From Eupeodes corollae (lineage: Eukaryota > Arthropoda > Insecta > Diptera > Syrphidae), in the NCBI RefSeq assembly GCF_945859685.1, contig NC_079148.1, forward strand, positions 36,839,946 through 36,903,945: a stretch of DNA of 64,000 bases, given 5' to 3'. The notes beneath the pieces were generated by a model, which saw nothing but the letters and a program-made list of their open reading frames with translations, was not told where the DNA came from and ran no database searches. Below, piece by piece: positions 11,141 to 24,129 of the stretch (the stretch's first letter is position 1; each line of letters starts with the position of its first letter). Both the position numbers and the translations under genes were made by a program.

Positions 11141-13521
11141 CAGTGGCGAAGGCACCATATAAGTCGATTCCCATCGACTTACCTTTTGTAAATCTCAATA
11201 TCAACAAAAAAAACTTCACGCAACATGTATAGAAACAAATCATACAACAGCAACGCGTGTAACATCGACATTACTTTACAAATATTCAATCAACATGTAT
11301 TTTCTTCTTTAAAGGTATGCCGGGTTATTATTTTTTCAGTGAATAGAACAAAATTTGTTTTCTCTCCTGTTTCCTCTTCTACTACTCGCTAGGCGCGTGC
11401 TTCTTTATTCAACCAACGCTTTCTTAAGCATAGAAATAACCCGATGGTCACCGACTTTCATGCGATGAATTTGTATGTATCTGAGTTTTAAGGGAGAAAT
11501 ACGCATTGCGCATGTCAGGTTGAGTCTAAGGAAAGCAAAGCACTGAGCAGTACGTTGACGCACTAGACTTGTTATTCATTTTCATAGAGTAAACAAAAAT
11601 TGAACCATTCTGTATAGGAAAAAAGGCAAACGTAACCCGTCTCTTAGGGACTTATTGGATATTTTGCTTCATTCTCGGCGAATGAAGTTTAAGAAGTTGG
11701 TGTTGCCGATTAAAGAAAATTGTATAGTGGAATAATTTTTGGCAAGAGCTACTGTATTTTAGTACGCACAAAATTAACCAGGAAAATGAGATTTTGTTCT
11801 AAAATAGAGTTTACAAGCAGATTGCAGTGCAAGGTGTATAAATAAAAGTGTGAACAAACAAATTATTGATGAAAGATAAAAAGTTAATTAAAGTTTGAAT
11901 TGGAAGTGATTTTTGAAAAGTGGTTGCATTTTGTATAAATTTCAGTTACTCAATAGTCACAATGGCTCTTATAGTAATAGATTGCTGTTTGACAGATTTT
12001 CTATTAGATGAAAGTAATAACATTGAGAAACACAATTTATTAAAGAAAAATAGTGATAGAAATAGGGTGCTCTCTACCCCTCCTTTGAGCTTATCTTTCA
12101 ATGATGTTTGTTTTTTTCTCATAATTATCTCCGAAATTTTTGCCAAAATTGGTGTTTTTTTCAATTATATTCAAAAAATGAGGCTGGCATGCGACCAACA
12201 CTGATAACTTCCCATCCTCTCTGTCGATTTGTCTAGCTTAAAAATGTGTAGGTTTTCGGTATGGGTTAAATAAGTTGTCAGTTGAATTATTCTTAAAAAT
12301 TTTAAAATTACCAACAATATTTTTTCATATGAAGTTTAGTTTAAAAATCTAGTTTTGTTAAATTGATTTTTGGCGAAAACAAATGTTTTACCAATTTTAG
12401 TAGCATTTCTTAAATTTTTACAAATTGGATTTGAGAGATATAAAGAACCGAACATCAATTTTTACCAAATTTGCGTACTATTTTTTGTAGATTTTATTTT
12501 TTACAAAAAAAACGGACTGTTGGATTTTTATAAAAAAAACTACTGAATATCGAAAATAATATTTTTTGTGAAATAAAAAAAGTTTAAAGACAATATTTTT
12601 AATTTTTGAAAAGCTATTTCAGTTTTTAATGCCGCGTTAAAGTCGCTTAATTTAACGTAATGGTTGGTACGAAATTCACACCTCGAACCTCGCGCGTAAT
12701 AAGAAATAATAGGAAAATGCCTAGAAAAGACTTCTTCTCGATTTTTGTTTTTCTTTGAACTTTCTCGAAAAATAAGAAGCTCATCCAACAACTTGTCGAA
12801 ACCGTGATTGTAAGTGTGAAAGTAAAGTCTCGCTGAGAGTCAACAACGGTGGCTTTCCTGATGAGCGTAAGATGCTGTGACCGACAATCACGAAAACGAA
12901 TGTTTGTGTTGGATGAATGTGTGTGTGACTGGAATGGTCGAGGAAGGAAAAATTTGTTCGATTTTTGTCAAAATTTTATCAGATGTTAAAAACGTTATTC
13001 TTCGTTGAACACATTTTTTAGAAATAAAATAAGTTTTTGTTTGTTATATTTTCGAGGTGAAAAATATTTTTTTTCAGTTTTTTTAATTATAAAAAAAACC
13101 TTAATTGGATTTTTTTTTCAAAAATATATTTCTTTTGTTACACGTTACAATATATAATATAAAATTTAATTCAAGTCTGTAAAGTAATTTTTAAGATTAA
13201 CCAAAATGGTGACCATTAACTTGTATGGTAAAAAAAACCACCCATCTTTCTGCATTATTATGTGCATTTCAAAATTCAGTTGAAGTTGATATCTCTTTTG
13301 GTTCATGACCTATTGACGACGAAAAAACGTCACGGACGTACGACCGTACGATCACACGAACGCACAGACATCTTTCTTAAAATCAAACAAAAAACATTTT
13401 CAATTTGACAAATTGGACCCATTACAATAATATCTTTTTCAGCAAGTACATTCCTAATATTTTTTCTAGTCCCTCGTTTTTCTCCGACTTACCTTTAGAA
13501 ATGAGTCACGCCTCGCCACTG
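11141..13521 (+). mobile_element. Inner non-autonomous hAT nested in the outer hAT
   Basis: The left terminus is CAGTGGCGAAGGCA and the right terminus is the inverse CGCCTCGCCACTG; exact 8-bp ATAGGTAT duplications flank them. The terminal core CAGTGGCG is the same as in the outer element, so the two may be mobilised by related transposases. No transposase coding is seen; the small frame at 11920-12204 has no recognisable domain. A copy of repeat R occupies its right half (from about 12177). Confidence 0.87.
12177..13455 (+). repeat. Repeat R copy 1, nested in inner hAT
   Basis: It starts with the R head (GAGGCTGGCATGCGACC, then CTGATAACTTCCCATCC) and ends with the R tail (a CAATTTGACAAATTGGACCC block and ATTACAATAA). 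A CpG-rich ACGTACG-type segment lies at about 13328-13370. About 310 bases (12632-12945) do not match other R copies and may be an additional insertion. Only one internal repeat unit is present, compared with about four in copy 2. Confidence 0.72.
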
Positions 13522-13529
13522 ATAGGTAT
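13522..13529 (+). repeat. Right 8-bp target-site duplication of inner hAT
   Basis: ATAGGTAT, identical to 11133-11140. Confidence 0.85.
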
Positions 13530-14889
13530 AGATAAAACCTACGTGTTTTAAAACATAATTCAATTGTTACAAAAAAATGGGTGTCAATGTGTTTCATGTA
13601 AGTTTTTTAACATACACAATTTAGTCTAGCAAAATAAGGGTTCTTATATTAAAAAAAAAATTGTATAGGTACCTATCTACCGAGCATAGATTTCATAATT
13701 TTATTTCGATGATTCTTTTTACTTTTGATAACCTACACTACATAGGTACATAGATACAGTGCGATTTTCATACAAATATTCTATCCAAAATGATGTGTAT
13801 TGGCGGGTGGGGTATGTGTTAGTAGCGTAGGGCTGTATTTTTCTTTGGGGTTATGCAATCTTTTACATTGTACATTACTGCTCTAAAATAAGAAAATATC
13901 ATTTGATCTTGCTGGGTTTCACAGATTATTCGGCATAGATAGTCCAGTCAACGAAATAATTTTGCTTGCAAGAAATAATGTTCTCTTGGTTACAAGCGTT
14001 ACCTCCAGGTATGCATAACATTCCTAAACTCCCCAGCCCAGGGGCCGGAAACTGGACCTAAGAGTGGGGTAAATGTCGCCCTTTTTAACTTGTTGTAAAT
14101 GCTTGTTAAAAGAATCATATGAGTGGAAAAGTTAAAAGCAAGTTACTAGCAAATTAAATTGCCTTTAAAAAGGATATTTTTATATTTTAGCTAGAATCAT
14201 TTATAAGGGAGATACGGGAAGTAGAAATGTCAATAAATCTGAAAAAAACATGTTAAGGGTATCTACATAACCTTTTTTATAATTTTGTAATTTAATCATT
14301 TCAGCTCAATGTGCAAATATTCACAAAAATATAAAAAGAGGTATATCAAACCCCCCTCCTGTACTAAGCTCGTGGCCCTTGACTTTTGGTATGTTATACC
14401 TGTGACATTTAGAAAACTATTTTTTGGCTTGTCGTTGACTGGATTATTAGAAAGTGAAGCCTAAGCGGGAACTAAGGCTATTTAACATTAAAACAACTGT
14501 ATTTTACTATGTATTGTAAAGAAAAAACATTTGTTTTTTTTTTACCTATGCAAAAGCTAGGGGGTAATCTCTGAGTTTCTGAATGTATTCTTAAAATTCT
14601 CTCGCTATTTAAAAGCCACAATGACGCTTAGATACAAATATGCTTAGGAGCGTCCTTTTTCTCACACATAGAACAAAAGAACATCAAAAAAGAATGTCTT
14701 GGACACTTGCCTATTTGCAAGGACATTTCTCATGTTTTTATTTTTATATTTCTAAATCTTAAGAAGAAAAATGGGTTTTGCTGCAGAACATTTACGGAAA
14801 AACTATTAATAATTAAAATTTGCGTCCTTGTCCTAAATCGGGGAGTTTAAAAACTACGTATAAAGACTCTAAAAGAGAGTGTATACGAA

Positions 14890-15936
14890 GTTTTAATATA
14901 CAACTCAATATTCACGTTATCCGTGGTTAGCAGGGTGTGAAAACAAAATTGCACTGTTCTGTTGGCCTTGTCTACTTTTTTCCTCTCTTTGAATCGAGGA
15001 AACTACGAGTATGTTGAAACTCTCAACCTGTTGAAACGTAACAACCCTATCATAGCTCAACACTTTGAAACTGCTACAGTTTTTAAAGGAACATCAATGG
15101 CGATTCAGAATGATTAAATCAAAGCGGTTGGAGAGGTACTCAGTTCAGCTCAAATATAACGAAACAATTACAAAAAGCAACATTTGTTGCCATAATGCTC
15201 GATGAGTCATCTGACATCTAAGATAAAAGTAATGCGAGCAGACGGGTTTGATCAATTTTGGCAGTATAGCATCGAAATTCTTCCATTAAACGCTGAAAAA
15301 AGAGCGGTTCCAAACGAAGATTTGTGTTCAAACGAAATTAAATTCAAGAAATTATTTTTCGAAGTAATTGACAACCTAAGCATGCAGGTTTCAGAGAGAT
15401 TTTCATCTATTGAAAAATTGAAGTTTTTCAATCTGATGAACGGCAAAAAAATATTAGAATATCGCCAAAATCAATATTTTCCTGATGATTTGATAACAAA
15501 ACTGATTGAATTCTACCCAGAAATATTTGAATTCAGTCAACTGATAAATGAATTGACCGTATTATATGCCAACTATACCGAAATTAAACTGCCGGAAAAT
15601 ACATCAACAACAGCGAAAACTTTGAATCCATATGACGTTCTTCTCTGGTTGGAGTCCAAAAATATTTCTGGAAGCTTTGAACAAGTTTATTCACTTTCAA
15701 AACTTATCTATACCGTTATAGCTACAACCGCTTCAGTCGAACGTATTTTTTCTGCGTTGAAAAGAATAAAGATGTATCTTAGAAGCACACAAGGCCAGGA
15801 AAGATTGAGCAACTTAGCTCTTATTTCAATAGAAAAACAAATTTTGTCAGAGTTAAGAAAAAATGAAAGCTTTTATGAGAAAGTTTTTGAAAAATTTTTG
15901 AAAATAGAGCGACGACTTGATTTTTTATATACATAA
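14890..15936 (+). pseudogene. hAT transposase remnant (ZMYM1/TTF-type)
   Basis: 14920-15000 encodes the TTF-type zinc-finger core (YPWLAGCEN, then LFCWPCLLFS), ended by a stop. After stops and shifts comes the first catalytic block (ATFVAIMLDESSDI, about 15180-15220). The open frame 15202-15936 (244 codons) then holds the C-terminal half with the hAT dimerisation motif (TTASVERIFSALKRIK, about 15722-15770, and RLSNLALISIE). The central catalytic region between the DE(S/T)SD block and this frame is largely deleted, so no active transposase can be made. The ATG at 15202 is out of frame with the catalytic block and not a real start. Confidence 0.85.
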
Positions 15937-16057
15937 ATAAATAAGTTTTTAATCAAAAAAAAAATAACTTAAAAAATAAATAAAATTGTTTGTTTTTATT
16001 ACGTTTAGCTTTGATCAAAGTAGCCAACCCAGAACTGAAGACCAGGAACCGCCACTG

Positions 16058-16065
16058 TTGTACGG
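16058..16065 (+). repeat. Right 8-bp target-site duplication of outer hAT
   Basis: TTGTACGG, identical to 10275-10282. Confidence 0.88.
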
Positions 16066-17790
16066 GCTACAAAAGCAATATATTATTTAATGACTTGTTA
16101 CCAGGGCTAGCTGATATTTTTTAATTTGATTTTTTTTAATCAATGCGGAGTTCCATAAATACTGCTTTATCATTAATGATTCACCAAATTTAATAATAAT
16201 TATTGTAGTAACTTTATTATTTAATTAGTGTGAATAAATATTTGAATCTTATCGGTAGTATTTGATTTCTTTTTAATGCCTAATTTCATAATATTACTTT
16301 ATAATAGTAGATATGCACGGTACATATTTACGATATTATTTAAGTACTCAAAACCCCTAAACACCATGTGCTAAATGTGATTCATAAAAAATTATTAGTT
16401 ATCATACAATTATTATAATTGATTGAAGGCACATGGATTGAATGAATTGCTAGCCACTGGTGTATGAATTTTTTTGATTGATCTGCATCCAGTATCCAAC
16501 ATGCCTATAAAAAATGGAACTTTTTTTTTTGTTTCTGAAATATAAATTTAATTTTGAAGATCTGAATAAAAATGATGGTCTAATATCTAGCGCATACATT
16601 AATATCAACACAAAATCGGAGATGTTTGTAATCATTAATATTTATTTCAATAAGCTAGTGATTGAGGCCTCTAAGCCGATAGCCACAAACACTTAATAAC
16701 ATCGATTTTATTAATATAAACATTTGTTTAACCAATATTTCTGTTATTATATAAACGATTTTTTGCATGAAATATCTCATATTGGCTCCTTGTTGCATTT
16801 TCAAGAGTTTTGCTTCAACAATGTACCTAATGCTTTTCTTATATGAAACAATTAATTGAAATGTAACATTTATCTTTTGTTTAACGTCGATATTAATTTT
16901 GCAATGCACACATTTATTTATATTTTCTTAAATTGTTTTTGTGTGCTTATATTTCAATTAGTTTTAATTTATAGTGTCTGAATACTACCAACAAATATAA
17001 AATGATACAAACACGCGATGCAAAAATTGTAGGGTTAATCACTAGACTTTATAACTGTACTGTGCACAAATTGATGCAATTTTTTTTTCTAATGTTTAGA
17101 AAAATTTAATACCCACACAATTTAAAAGCAGAAAAAGTACATTTATATTTATTGGATGCTATTGTAATTTAAGGTCGTCTAAATTTAAATATTTAGTTCT
17201 TACAGTTCTTATTTTAAGACCTGCATAGTTCAATAAACCAACATAAACTAAGATTTCTTTGTATAAATCCATAACTTGAACATAAATATTTGTAAGATCT
17301 AAACAATATATTACCTTCAAAATTATAAAATACTACAAAGAATGACGTTTTTGATATGTCTTAAAATTTTAAGAAAATTTAACTGCCAATTTTTGTATAC
17401 AAAAATAATTAAGTATTAAAAATTGGTAAAAATTGATTTTTTAATCAACCATCTTAAAAAAGAAGAAAGATTTGACTTCAAAGTTATTTCATATTGTTTA
17501 ATTTTTACAAAACATTGAAGTCCTTTCTAAAATACTACTTAATTACTTTGAAGTCCTAATTAAGTTCTATTTTCACAATGGAACCAAAATGATGTTATCA
17601 TGCTAAAAAAATTAGATAACAACAGTGAAACCATTATTTTTGCACGTTAAATGTTTACTATTTCGAAAATTAATCAGAGGAAAGAGAAAAACAACTAAGT
17701 AAACGATAGAATATATTTTCAATTAATTTTTAAATTATTATTACTATTATTTATTATCTTTATTTTTTCAACATATAAAGTACAAAAGTT
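16066..17790. other. AT-rich intergenic sequence without recognised features
   Basis: Very AT-rich. The short overlapping frames at 16450-16909 on both strands show no domain and are composition artefacts. No repeat boundary could be set. Confidence 0.4.
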
Positions 17791-17799
17791 TTAATATAA

Positions 17800-20700
17800 A
17801 AGATTTACGAGCATGGCTTAAAAGCCGTCTGCTGATTATATCTAAAATTATTACATTAAAATTTACATTTATAAATTTTAAACACATTAATAAAATTGAA
17901 AATGAAAAACATTAAATATAATTTTACCAGCTAACAGAGACATATTTTAACAAAATATCATTTGAGTTTAAGACTTTATTTTAATCAGATCTAATTAAAA
18001 GTAATAGAAATTAATATAAATATATTACAAAAGTCATTTTTTTTTAAATTTAAAAGATTGATGAATTAATCGATTAAAGAGTAATGGAAGATTAAGGGAT
18101 TCAACATTAACTTAAAGATGGGCTTTTAGTTTAGCTAAAACAAAATAAAAAAACATTGATTCTTAAAGAGATTAACATAAGTATTTCTGTAAGCGATAGC
18201 TTCAGTAACAAACCGGATAAGAACTTTCCAACCACACTCACCATTTAGAAAGACAGCTTTTCCTAAAGTATAAAAGTCGAATTTCTGGGAGTATTGGACA
18301 TCTTGCTAGGAAGTAATAAACGTTTTCGATTTCATTAAGATTACAAAGATTACAACTATGATTTATATCAACTCTATGAGGTCTATAATTTAGCTCTAGC
18401 ATTTCAGTTCGGATCTTAAATATAAAACTCATTTCGTTAACTGTGAATTCTTTTCGAAAATAATTAACTTCCGCCAAACAATGATTCAGTTTGCAGTATA
18501 TCGTTCTTGACATGGACTCTTTAGCACGGTTAAGAGAATTTTGAAATATTTATTCGTCAATTGTTTAGATGCAGTCAAAGAATTCATCCTTTTACGAAGC
18601 AAAGTTATTCAAGGCTAAATTCAATGTCGTTTTATTAGCAGCTAATTCTTGCCTATCTTTGAGCGGCGTGTAACTACGCTGAAGTGCAATCATGAGTACT
18701 TTTCTTTGAAGCTTAGTATCACATCTCTTTAAAACTTTGACAATATAGTCTGCATTTGCCTTAAGGTTTTTTAAGAAAATTGGAGGTAGTCCAGATTCGA
18801 CATATATTGCATAGTTAGGTGCGTTTAAAGGGACCTTAAATACACGTTTGAAGAAATATCTCTGGATAACTTGAAAGTCTTCGCATACTTCGTAACCATA
18901 CACTTCGCTAGCATAACATAGTGAACTTGTAATATTGTTGCATCAAATAATTTGAATTTTACCATCGGTTCGATACATTTGTTATTAAAAAAAAACTTGA
19001 TCAAATGCAGTTAATGGCTGATTTCGCAACTAATGTTTTATCTTTTATATGAGGTCGTATGTTTAAATTTTGTGTTATTGTAAAACCTAAGTATTTAAAA
19101 TTTTTAACTACTTCTATTCTTTCACCATTAAGGTTCCAAGAACGGTCATTTCTAACATTGCTATTATGAGATCTAACAATCATAATCTTCGACTTAGATG
19201 TATTCATTTGAAGATCCCAAGAGTAGCAATACTGGTTAAGTTTGTTAATTTGCAGTTGTACAGTTACCGGATTATCAGTAAGAATGACAAGGTCATCCGC
19301 ATATAATAGCACCTTAATAAGCAAATCACCATAATATAAACCCCTGGAACACTGTCTCCAATGTCTTTAATAAAAAGTGAGAAGAGCAACGGACTCAAAA
19401 TGCAACCTTGCGGGACACCAACTTCCGTCTTAAATTACTGCGAAGAGATACCATTAGAAACTACCGCTGTTGTATTTGAAATAAGATTCTCATATATTCT
19501 TAAAAATTTTGTTGATAATCCAACACCTGCTAGTTTGAAAGGTAATAGTTTTCTGTTTATAGTATCAAAGGCAGCTTAAATATCTACAAAAAAAAGCACA
19601 GAGATTAGTTTTTTTATCCAAAAAACGTTTAGCGACATTAGTTGGAGTACAAATTTTATCAACTGTCGAGAGGTAAGCTCGAAACCCAGCCTAAAAACAA
19701 CTTATTTTGTTGTTTGTTTCAACCCAAGGTACAAGTGTAAGATATAGCATCTGAGTAAACAGTTTTCGTAATGAATTGACAACGGGGAGATTAGGATCTT
19801 TTTTTTTATAGATCGCTAAAATGGATGACTCTTTGAAATTCTTTGGTATATCTTCGTTGTTGAACACTCGGTTAAGTAAGAACAATATATGTTCTAAAAA
19901 TTGTGAGCTGGCGTTTTTCAAAAACTCGGCTGGGATGCCATCTAAACCCGAAGCCATATTGTTTTTCATTTTTTCTAAGGCAAAAACTAGTTCTGGCATT
20001 GAGAACGGAGAGTCTAGTTCTTTGATGAAAATAAAAGGTAACGCGAAACATATGTAAGATTGGTTAGGATCTGCTTTTGTAAGTTTTTCGAAATATGAGC
20101 CCATCATGTCGATACTAATTGGAAAAACATTCGATCTGTTTCGGTTACCTAAAATTCGTACATTTTTCCATAATTCTTTAGCATCTCTGCATTGAATTAT
20201 ATTAACAGCTGTTTTTTGCACAAATTATTGTTTTTACAGAGGCATAGGTTTTTATAAGTATTATTCGCCTGCAGATAAAGATATTTCAAGGCTGAGTTGT
20301 TAGTTTTCCTATAGAGTTTCAACCATTTAAAAGATATTTCTCTGCTTTTTCTACGAGCATCATCATACCAGCTGCACTTGTAAAAATGCCTCTGTTTACT
20401 GAGTAGGTGACACTTGACTCTCTTATGGTTCTAATAAGACTTAGTGGATTCATGGATTGTATTTTCAAACGATAGCGAAAGATCGATTGAATGTTGGTTC
20501 AGATTTTGCCTATAAATATCACATTTTTTATCAATCCAGCGCAATTTTGAATTACTGGTATCGTTTTGTTCTTGAAAAGTAATAAGTTGGGATTTAAACT
20601 CACAAGAGACACAAATGGGAAGAAGTAATGATTTCTCAAGCTTCAATTGTGTATTTACATCTAGATCGAGAAGGCTGAGACAAGTTTGTTTTGCTTGACT

Positions 20701-20815
20701 ATCCTTGTCAGTTTTCTCATCTGGGGGCAAATGCAATGCAACCATTTTTTTATGCGATTTTTCGTTTAAACATTCCAATTGTTTCAAGCGTTTCACAATA
20801 GCTTTCAACAGCAGC
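17800..20815 (-). mobile_element. 5'-truncated Jockey-superfamily-like LINE, minus strand
   Basis: On the minus strand, ORF2 runs from about 20815 to 18238. 20431-20808 holds a charged spacer; 20221-20430 continues the linker with WYDDARRKSR. 19691-20221 carries the first RT blocks (NNMASGLDGIPAEFLK). A block with VPQGCILSP lies near 19400, followed by the catalytic YADD near 19292-19303. 18592-18903 is the post-RT domain, and a CX2C...C zinc-finger-like tail is at about 18300-18350. Stops and frameshifts occur near 19690, 19580 and 18950. The endonuclease domain is missing, the usual result of incomplete target-primed reverse transcription. The ~440 bases below 18238 look like its 3' UTR; its end near 17800 is uncertain. 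Confidence 0.85.
18238..20808 (-). pseudogene. LINE ORF2 (linker, reverse transcriptase, C-terminal zinc finger), broken
   Basis: The reverse transcriptase copies element RNA into DNA at the nicked target. Visible domains in coding order are the linker (20808-20222), RT fingers/palm part 1 (20221-19691, ending where an NYRPIS-like block should lie), palm part 2 with the PQG box and YADD (about 19590-19001), thumb/connection (18903-18592) and the terminal Cys-rich segment (18513-18238). Every junction needs a frame change or passes a stop codon, so the copy is dead. Exact clade (Jockey, CR1 or relative) is not resolved by eye. Confidence 0.8.
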
Positions 20816-23800
20816 TAAAGGTGTTCATTATTTTTTTTAAGAAATCGTTACAAATGTTAAGCAAGTCAAAAAAGTCCCCATTTTCGTTACAAAAACCATA
20901 ATAACTTCAATTAAATTTTATGTAAGACATTGTGACGTGATGCCAATTTGGTTAAAAAACAAAAAATTTAAAACTCACATTCAAATAACAATTTTAAAAC
21001 CGATCGGTCACACTAACGAAGACGAGACCAACCATTTTTGTCAATTTCTTCACAGATTTACATTAAATGTTCATTAAAATGCAAAAAGCTGAAACTCAAA
21101 ATTTTCAAAGAACAATCTTAAAAGAATTTACATAATAATTATTTCAATTCAACATCTAGAGAACAACAAAAAAAATGTACTTTTCACTAAATTTCAAAGT
21201 AGAAACAATAGTTTGACAAGTACAGTTAAATTATCTAAAACATCTTCGAACTCCACTCTTGTACGTATTTCTTATTAAAAACCAATATTCAATCAATTCA
21301 TCAGAAGTTGTAGTTTGTTATCGTTGTTGTCATCAATACCACGCAACATTTGACAATTGTATGTAAATCGTAACGGATTATAAATATTTGTCTTGATTTT
21401 CATTAAGACCCCTTTGCTTCCTACAATTTATTATTATTTTCATTAAATTAACTTACAAATTATGCACTGACATGTTTTGAATCAAACAAATCCCAAAAAA
21501 CGCTAAATTATGTCACCCAAGTCACAAAAATGCAGGTAAATGCACGCCCCTGCAACAACTGACTGCAAGTCGTGCCTTCCACGTATATTTTAGATTCTTT
21601 CAATCCGCTTATAGAGAGCAAAAAGGGCATTAGCGGTTTTCTTTCATAAAGTCACGTAGAATTCCCTCTAATCACGTGCTCAAAAATCATTATTGTTTTT
21701 TTTCAAAAGAATTTTCCAAATTTAAAAAAGAAAAGCAGAATGAGAATCAAAATTTTGGATATGACCGAAAAAAAATAATAATTTATTGTTATTGATTTTT
21801 AAAATGAACACACATTTCCACTCAGTATTCTAATATTTGATTTCAAATCAGAAACAAATTTTTAACAGAAAGTTGAATGAAAATCGAAATTGAAGAAATC
21901 CCCCTCAATTCAAAGAATTCTTCAATTTATGCAAATGCATTTTGCATCTTCATTCACTTGTGAGAACAGTTATTAAACTATCAACATGTTGCTATTGATG
22001 TTAGCTGCTGGCCCAGATACACATTATTAAAATACTGCGGTTGACCTAACTATCAGAAATATTATTAACATTTTTCGATCTCAAAATCAGTATTCATGAC
22101 AATAGGTAGGTATAATTTTTTTTTCATCAGAAGGAACAAAAGGTCCCCAACTGTGTGTGATTTTGATTCGATTCGATCATTTTATTCATGTATACATAGA
22201 ACCCACGTTGCGTCGTGTCGTTTCTGAAGGTGTGCATTTTGTATCTCATAAATGCATCTTTCTTATCTTTGACGTTTACGGCCTCAATATAATTTTCTAA
22301 CTACCTGTTGATCTGTTTCTGTACTTTAACTGTTTTACATATGGATTAGTTTGCTTGCTCAGGTATTAAGACTGCGTTAAGGTGTTATTTTCTTAAGGAT
22401 TTTACGGTAGGTATTTGTGAATTTCAATTAACGTACCTGCAAATATTGAAATTTATTTAACAGGTTTATGTTTTATTTCTAATGAGTGTTTGGTTAAGGG
22501 AAACAATACCACGGTTTGATGACACATTAAAAACTTTGATTTAAGTGATGCCACTTAAAGTATTTTCCAATTAAAATTTTGTTGTTTTCGTAAGCCTTTA
22601 CGTTTGTACGATCGGGAGAATGTTTTGTGTCCGAGATATTAATCTCAAGATCAAGCAAAGATATTAGATTCAACTAAAATTAATTTCGCAGATAGTGACA
22701 AGGAAAATATGTGGAAAGCACATTTACACAATTTAAGTGGGTGTTTTTTTAGGACAATAATGTATGATTCCTAAAATTAAAACATATCAAGAACCAAAAC
22801 GCAATCAACTTCAATTAAATTAAATTAAATTGTATACCTACACTTTTATGTCGTACAAAAAAACTTTAAACAAATGAATGCGTTTGAGAATTTTAAGAGT
22901 ACAAAACATATTTCCTTAAGTTTAATGTGGTTATACATTTTTCTAGAAAAAGTACAAGAAATAAAACAGTACCGAGTATACTGCTAAATTGGTTTTATGT
23001 CTTTTTTTCGACAGAAAACAGCTAGAAATTGACCTGTTGTTTGCATTTTATTCGAAGTTTTTTTAATTGAAAATTTGGTATATTACAAAGAATACATTTT
23101 CCTCTTTTAAACATCCCATAATAAGTAATTGTAAGCAGTCCAATTTATCGAATAAACAATTTTAACATTTTTGAGCGTTTTCTAGGTCTCTAGAAGAAAT
23201 TAATCAAAGATTCTTAAAAAGATTTCTTTGTGTAATTGTTTAGGTACGTTTTAATTTTAACTCAAATGTCTCGAAAACAAATAACGGTATTGACTGGTTT
23301 CAAAATAATCTAATTTCATACAAAATATTGAGATTAAGATTAAGTTACTTATTTCCTTAGGAAAATCCAATCTTTATTTTTTGTATAAAAAAGAAATTAA
23401 ATATTGACTTAAATATCTCGAGAACAAAAAGAGATGTTGAAATCAAACATATTTTATCATATGAAAAAACTAATCGAAATTATTTTTTTTTACAAAAACA
23501 ACTAAAAACTGATAAAAAACGATTTTCGACTCAAGTATTTTGGAAACCAAGATATTGGCTCCCAAAATTGTTGTTTTGTAAAGCCGCCCATTCACGACAT
23601 ATAATAATTGCGTGGATTGGGGTTTGTACATATTGTTTGTGTTGTGAATGGGGTTGTTTGTACGGTTTTTACATTTAACTGTGTACAAATTAAAATAAGA
23701 TAAAATAAAACAGATATTTTGTGACGTAAATATAAAAATCTGTATAATTTGATTTGGCGGACTGTTTTTTTAATAGTAATAAACGAAGAACTCGAATTTC

Positions 23801-23916
23801 TCGAAAACAATTAATATTCGGCTCTTAGGAAAGTAAAGAGTCCTTTTTATAACATGACTATCAAAAATCAAGGATACGGCCATTCAATTAAAAAGTTTAA
23901 CAATACTAAAAAAAAG
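20816..23916. other. Intergenic region, partly of higher complexity
   Basis: No coding sequence is recognised. 21480-22450 is less AT-rich and less repetitive than its surroundings and could hold regulatory DNA. 23160-23820 contains sentences typical of the R/S-type repeats (such as TCTCGAGAACAAA and CGATTTTCGACTCAA) and is probably old repeat. The frames at 23470-23810 are in this repeat-like DNA and show no domain. Confidence 0.35.
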
Positions 23917-24129
23917 AGGCTGGGATGCGACCCACACTGATAACTTCTCATCCCGTCTGTCGATTTGTCTTGCTTAAAAGTTCAATTTTTACCACATTTG
24001 CGTACTATTTTTTGTAGATTTTATTTTTTATGAACAAACGGACTGTTGGATTTTTATATAAAAATTACTAAATATCCAAAACAATATTTTCTGTGAAATA
24101 AAATAAGTTTTAAGCCAATATTTTTTAAT

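Larger units (their letters stand above)
10283..16057 (+). mobile_element. hAT DNA transposon (ZMYM1-like), defective, with nested insertions
   Basis: The left end reads CAGTGGCGATTCCT and the right end is its inverse with one mismatch (AGGAACCGCCACTG). Exact 8-bp duplications flank both ends, the hallmark of hAT integration. A palindrome GGTTGGCTGCGCCAACC lies just inside the left end (10309-10325). The transposase remnant is at 14890-15936. A second hAT (11141-13521) is inserted in the left half, so this element without its guest is about 3.4 kb. 13530-14890 is element or filler sequence without coding signal. Confidence 0.9.

Noticed and set aside
11920..12204. 94-codon frame inside the inner hAT
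   Set aside because: No transposase motif; ends inside the R head, so it is a junction of two repeats.
15202..15936. Host zinc finger MYM-type protein 1 gene
   Set aside because: The hAT dimerisation motif, hAT ends and 8-bp duplications show it is a broken transposase.
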